Shown: piece by piece, positions 46,878 to 48,755 of the stretch | How positions within the stretch are numbered: the stretch's first letter is position 1 | Layout of the letters: each line of letters opens with the position of its first letter | NCBI GenBank assembly: GCA_036257595.1 | Contig: DATAFF010000119.1 | Coordinates: 1-48,755, forward strand | Length of the DNA: 48,755 nt | Direction of reading: 5' to 3' | Source of the DNA: DATAFF01 sp036257595 | GTDB lineage: Bacteria; Pseudomonadota; Alphaproteobacteria; Rhizobiales; Aestuariivirgaceae | Program-made: the position numbers and the translations under genes | Notes under the pieces: generated by a model | What the model was told of the DNA's origin: nothing | Database searches by the model: none | What the model saw: the letters and a program-made list of their open reading frames with translations, nothing else

Positions 46878-47968
46878 GCGCGCTGGAAAACATCATCAAG
46901 GAGATGATCGCGAGCGACGGCCCGCTGACCATCGACCGCTATATGACGCTCTGCCTCGCCCATCCGCGCCACGGCTATTATATGGCGCGGCTGCCTTTCG
47001 GCCGGCACGGCGACTTCATCACCGCGCCCGAGGTGTCGCAGGTCTTCGGCGAGCTGATCGGCGTGTGGTGCCTGGCCGCCTGGGAGCTCATGGGGCGGCC
47101 CGATCCGGTCCGCCTGGTCGAGCTCGGTCCCGGCCGCGGCACGCTGATGGCCGATCTGCTCAGGGCTTGCCGCATCGCCCCGGCCTTCGCTGCGGCCGCC
47201 CGCATTCATCTTGTGGAGTTCAGCCCGGCGCTCGCTGGCCTGCAGCGTCAGACCCTCGCCGGCGCGGCCGGCCGGATCGCCTGGCATGAGCGGCTGGAGG
47301 AGGTTCCGCCGGGTCCCATGATTCTCATCGCCAACGAGTTCTTCGACGCCATCCCCATCCGGCAGCTCCAGTTGACCGGCGGCCGCTGGCACGAGCGGGT
47401 GGTGGGGCTCGATGCGACCGGCAATCTCGTCCTCGGCCTCGCACCCGATCCGGTCGCCGACGATTTCGCCCCCGCCTTCGCCCGCCATGCCGGCGAGGGG
47501 ACAATTGCCGAGATCGCTCCCGAACGGTGCCGGCTCGCCGCGGCGATCGGTGCGCGGCTGGCCGCGGCGCCGTCGCTGGCGCTGATCATCGATTACGGCC
47601 ATCCGGCATCGGCCGCCGGCGACACCCTTCAGGCGGTAGCCCGCCACCGCCGGTCCGACCCGTTAGACCATCCGGGGGAGGCCGACATCACCGCCCATGT
47701 CGATTTCTCGAGCCTCGGAAAGTGCCTGCGGCAAGCCGGCGCCGCGGTTTATGCCCTGATCGACCAGGCGGGCTTCCTCGCCGCCATGGGGCTCGCCGCG
47801 CGGGTCGCCGCCCTCGAGCGCAGCCAGCCGCCGGCCATCCGCGCTGAGATCGCCGAAGGGGCGGCAAGGCTTGCGGCCGCCGACCAGATGGGGCACCTGT
47901 TCAAGGTCCTGGGCGCCGGCCATCCCGACCTGCCGCCGCCATTTCCCTTTACCCCGGGTGAACCATGA
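46874..47968 (+). CDS. MidA/NDUFAF7 family SAM-dependent methyltransferase
   Basis: A 364-residue class I methyltransferase of PF02636. Members include mitochondrial NDUFAF7, which methylates an arginine of complex I subunit NDUFS2. Features: PLTIDRYMTLCLAHPRHGYYM, GDFITAPEVSQVFGELIGVWC, the SAM motif VELGPGRGTLMADLL, NEFFDAIPIRQL and ALIIDYGH, all typical of the family. The same activity in bacteria is likely, but has mostly been studied in eukaryotes. It overlaps lgt by 4 bp and pgeF by 4 bp. Confidence 0.9.
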   Translation: MSALENIIKEMIASDGPLTIDRYMTLCLAHPRHGYYMARLPFGRHGDFITAPEVSQVFGELIGVWCLAAWELMGRPDPVRLVELGPGRGTLMADLLRACRIAPAFAAAARIHLVEFSPALAGLQRQTLAGAAGRIAWHERLEEVPPGPMILIANEFFDAIPIRQLQLTGGRWHERVVGLDATGNLVLGLAPDPVADDFAPAFARHAGEGTIAEIAPERCRLAAAIGARLAAAPSLALIIDYGHPASAAGDTLQAVARHRRSDPLDHPGEADITAHVDFSSLGKCLRQAGAAVYALIDQAGFLAAMGLAARVAALERSQPPAIRAEIAEGAARLAAADQMGHLFKVLGAGHPDLPPPFPFTPGEP

Positions 47969-48729
47969 TCGAGGCTGCCGGACTCGGACAAATCGCAGGC
48001 CTGCGTCACGGCTTCTTCACCCGCGAGGGCGGCTATTCGCAGGGGCTCTACAGCTCGCTCAATTGCGGCCTCGGCTCGGGCGACGATCTGGCGGCGGTGC
48101 GCCGCAACCGAAAGGCGGTGGCCGCGACACTCGGCGCCGAGCCGGGGAATCTCCTGTCGGTTTTTCAGGTCCACGGCAACACGGTCATCCAGGCGACCGA
48201 GCCATGGGACGCGAATGCCCGGCCTAGGGCCGACGCCATCGTCACCCGCCACCCCGGCATGGCCGTCGCCATCCTCACCGCCGATTGCGCGCCGGTGCTC
48301 ATGGCCGACACCACCGTCGGCATCGTCGGTGCCGCCCATGCCGGCTGGAAGGGCGCCGTCGGGCGCGTGCTCGAATCGACCATCGACGAGATGGAGCGTT
48401 TGGGCGGCCACCGCCGCCATATCGTCGCGGCCATCGGCCCGGCCATCGGCCAGGCGGCCTATGAGGTGGGGCAGGAATTCTACGATCGCTTCCTGACGAG
48501 CGAGCCGGGTAACACCCGCTTCTTCATCGCGAGCGACCGGCCGCTCCACTACCGCTTCGACCTCCAGGCCTATTGCGCCTACCGGCTCGAAGCCCTGGGC
48601 CTCCAGCAGGTCGAGATCGTCAGGGCCTGCACCTACACCGACGAGCAGCGCTTCTTCAGCTATCGCCGTGCCACCCATCGCGGCGAGACCGATTATGGCC
48701 GCCAGATCTCGGCGGTGATGCTCGCCTGA
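47965..48729 (+). CDS. pgeF: Peptidoglycan editing factor PgeF (YfiH/DUF152 family)
   Basis: A 254-residue zinc enzyme once called a polyphenol oxidase; in E. coli it edits muropeptide precursors, removing wrongly inserted serine in place of alanine. Motifs: LRHGFFTREGGYSQGLYSSLN, VFQVHGNTV, TADCAPVLMAD with the metal-binding cysteine, AAHAGWKGAVGRVL and IGPAIGQAAYEVG, then CTYTDEQRFFSYRR. Cytoplasmic. It is the last of the three-gene lgt operon. The final bases of the window (AAAAGGAGGAAGA) look like a ribosome site for a gene starting just outside. Confidence 0.93.
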   Translation: MIEAAGLGQIAGLRHGFFTREGGYSQGLYSSLNCGLGSGDDLAAVRRNRKAVAATLGAEPGNLLSVFQVHGNTVIQATEPWDANARPRADAIVTRHPGMAVAILTADCAPVLMADTTVGIVGAAHAGWKGAVGRVLESTIDEMERLGGHRRHIVAAIGPAIGQAAYEVGQEFYDRFLTSEPGNTRFFIASDRPLHYRFDLQAYCAYRLEALGLQQVEIVRACTYTDEQRFFSYRRATHRGETDYGRQISAVMLA

Positions 48730-48755
48730 CGGCGCCCGAGCGAAAAGGAGGAAGA

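Overview
The window reads as a chromosomal segment of a GC-rich alphaproteobacterium, most likely of the order Hyphomicrobiales (Rhizobiales). The grounds are a DUF1153/SciP-like cell-cycle regulator, two bacterial phospholipid N-methyltransferases, a moxR-DUF58-DUF4159 operon divergent from DUF1285-nudix-cca, a PetP/PetR-like pair beside ilvE, and an lgt-midA-pgeF operon. Genes are tightly packed, with many ATGA stop/start overlaps, and no gene-free stretch exceeds about 250 bp. No rRNA, intact insertion sequence or CRISPR array was seen.

Layout. 1-410: the C-terminal end of a tyrosine recombinase beside a tRNA-Met(CAT) gene, as at the edge of an integrated element. 0.46-3.0 kb (minus): mnmA and two phospholipid N-methyltransferases. 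3.2-5.3 kb (plus): a SciP-like protein and an unrecognised fusion of a phosphoribosyltransferase-like and a kinase-like domain. 5.3-10.3 kb (plus): an RND efflux adaptor, its pump and a TetR regulator. 10.3-23.9 kb: a lipid island with two GT4 glycosyltransferases, a DES-type sphingolipid desaturase homologue, an AbrB-type membrane protein, a BcsS-like outer-membrane protein, a small membrane protein, then acyl-ACP ligase, ceramide reductase (CerR), ACP and serine palmitoyltransferase (Spt), facing an LptF/LptG permease pair and a metallophosphoesterase. 23.9-36 kb: nudix, GNAT, the MoxR/DUF58/DUF4159 operon and the DUF1285-nudix-cca-cupin operon. 36-48.7 kb: uvrC-pgsA-moaD, an L,D-transpeptidase, ilvE, petP/petR-like genes, csaA, a TetR protein, proC, ybjN, ubiK, and lgt-midA-pgeF.

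The most interesting system is the lipid island. The ligase-CerR-ACP-Spt block matches the bacterial ceramide pathway known from Caulobacter crescentus. A few genes upstream lies a desaturase whose N-terminal block, three histidine boxes and C-terminal block resemble animal dihydroceramide delta-4 desaturase (DEGS) rather than ordinary bacterial fatty-acid desaturases. Together they predict a bacterium that makes sphingosine-type (delta-4 unsaturated) or 4-hydroxylated ceramide. The two glycosyltransferases could add sugars. An LptF/LptG pair next to this cluster could export the lipid to the outer membrane. The known bacterial ceramide synthase (bCerS) is not in the window.

A second pattern is a family of four intergenic palindromes built from 7-bp TAGGCAN units, with the mirrored CTGCCTA units on the other arm and a short GTGA(C/G)C-containing centre. 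All four lie directly behind stop codons. All assignments rest on reading the sequence; no database search was run.
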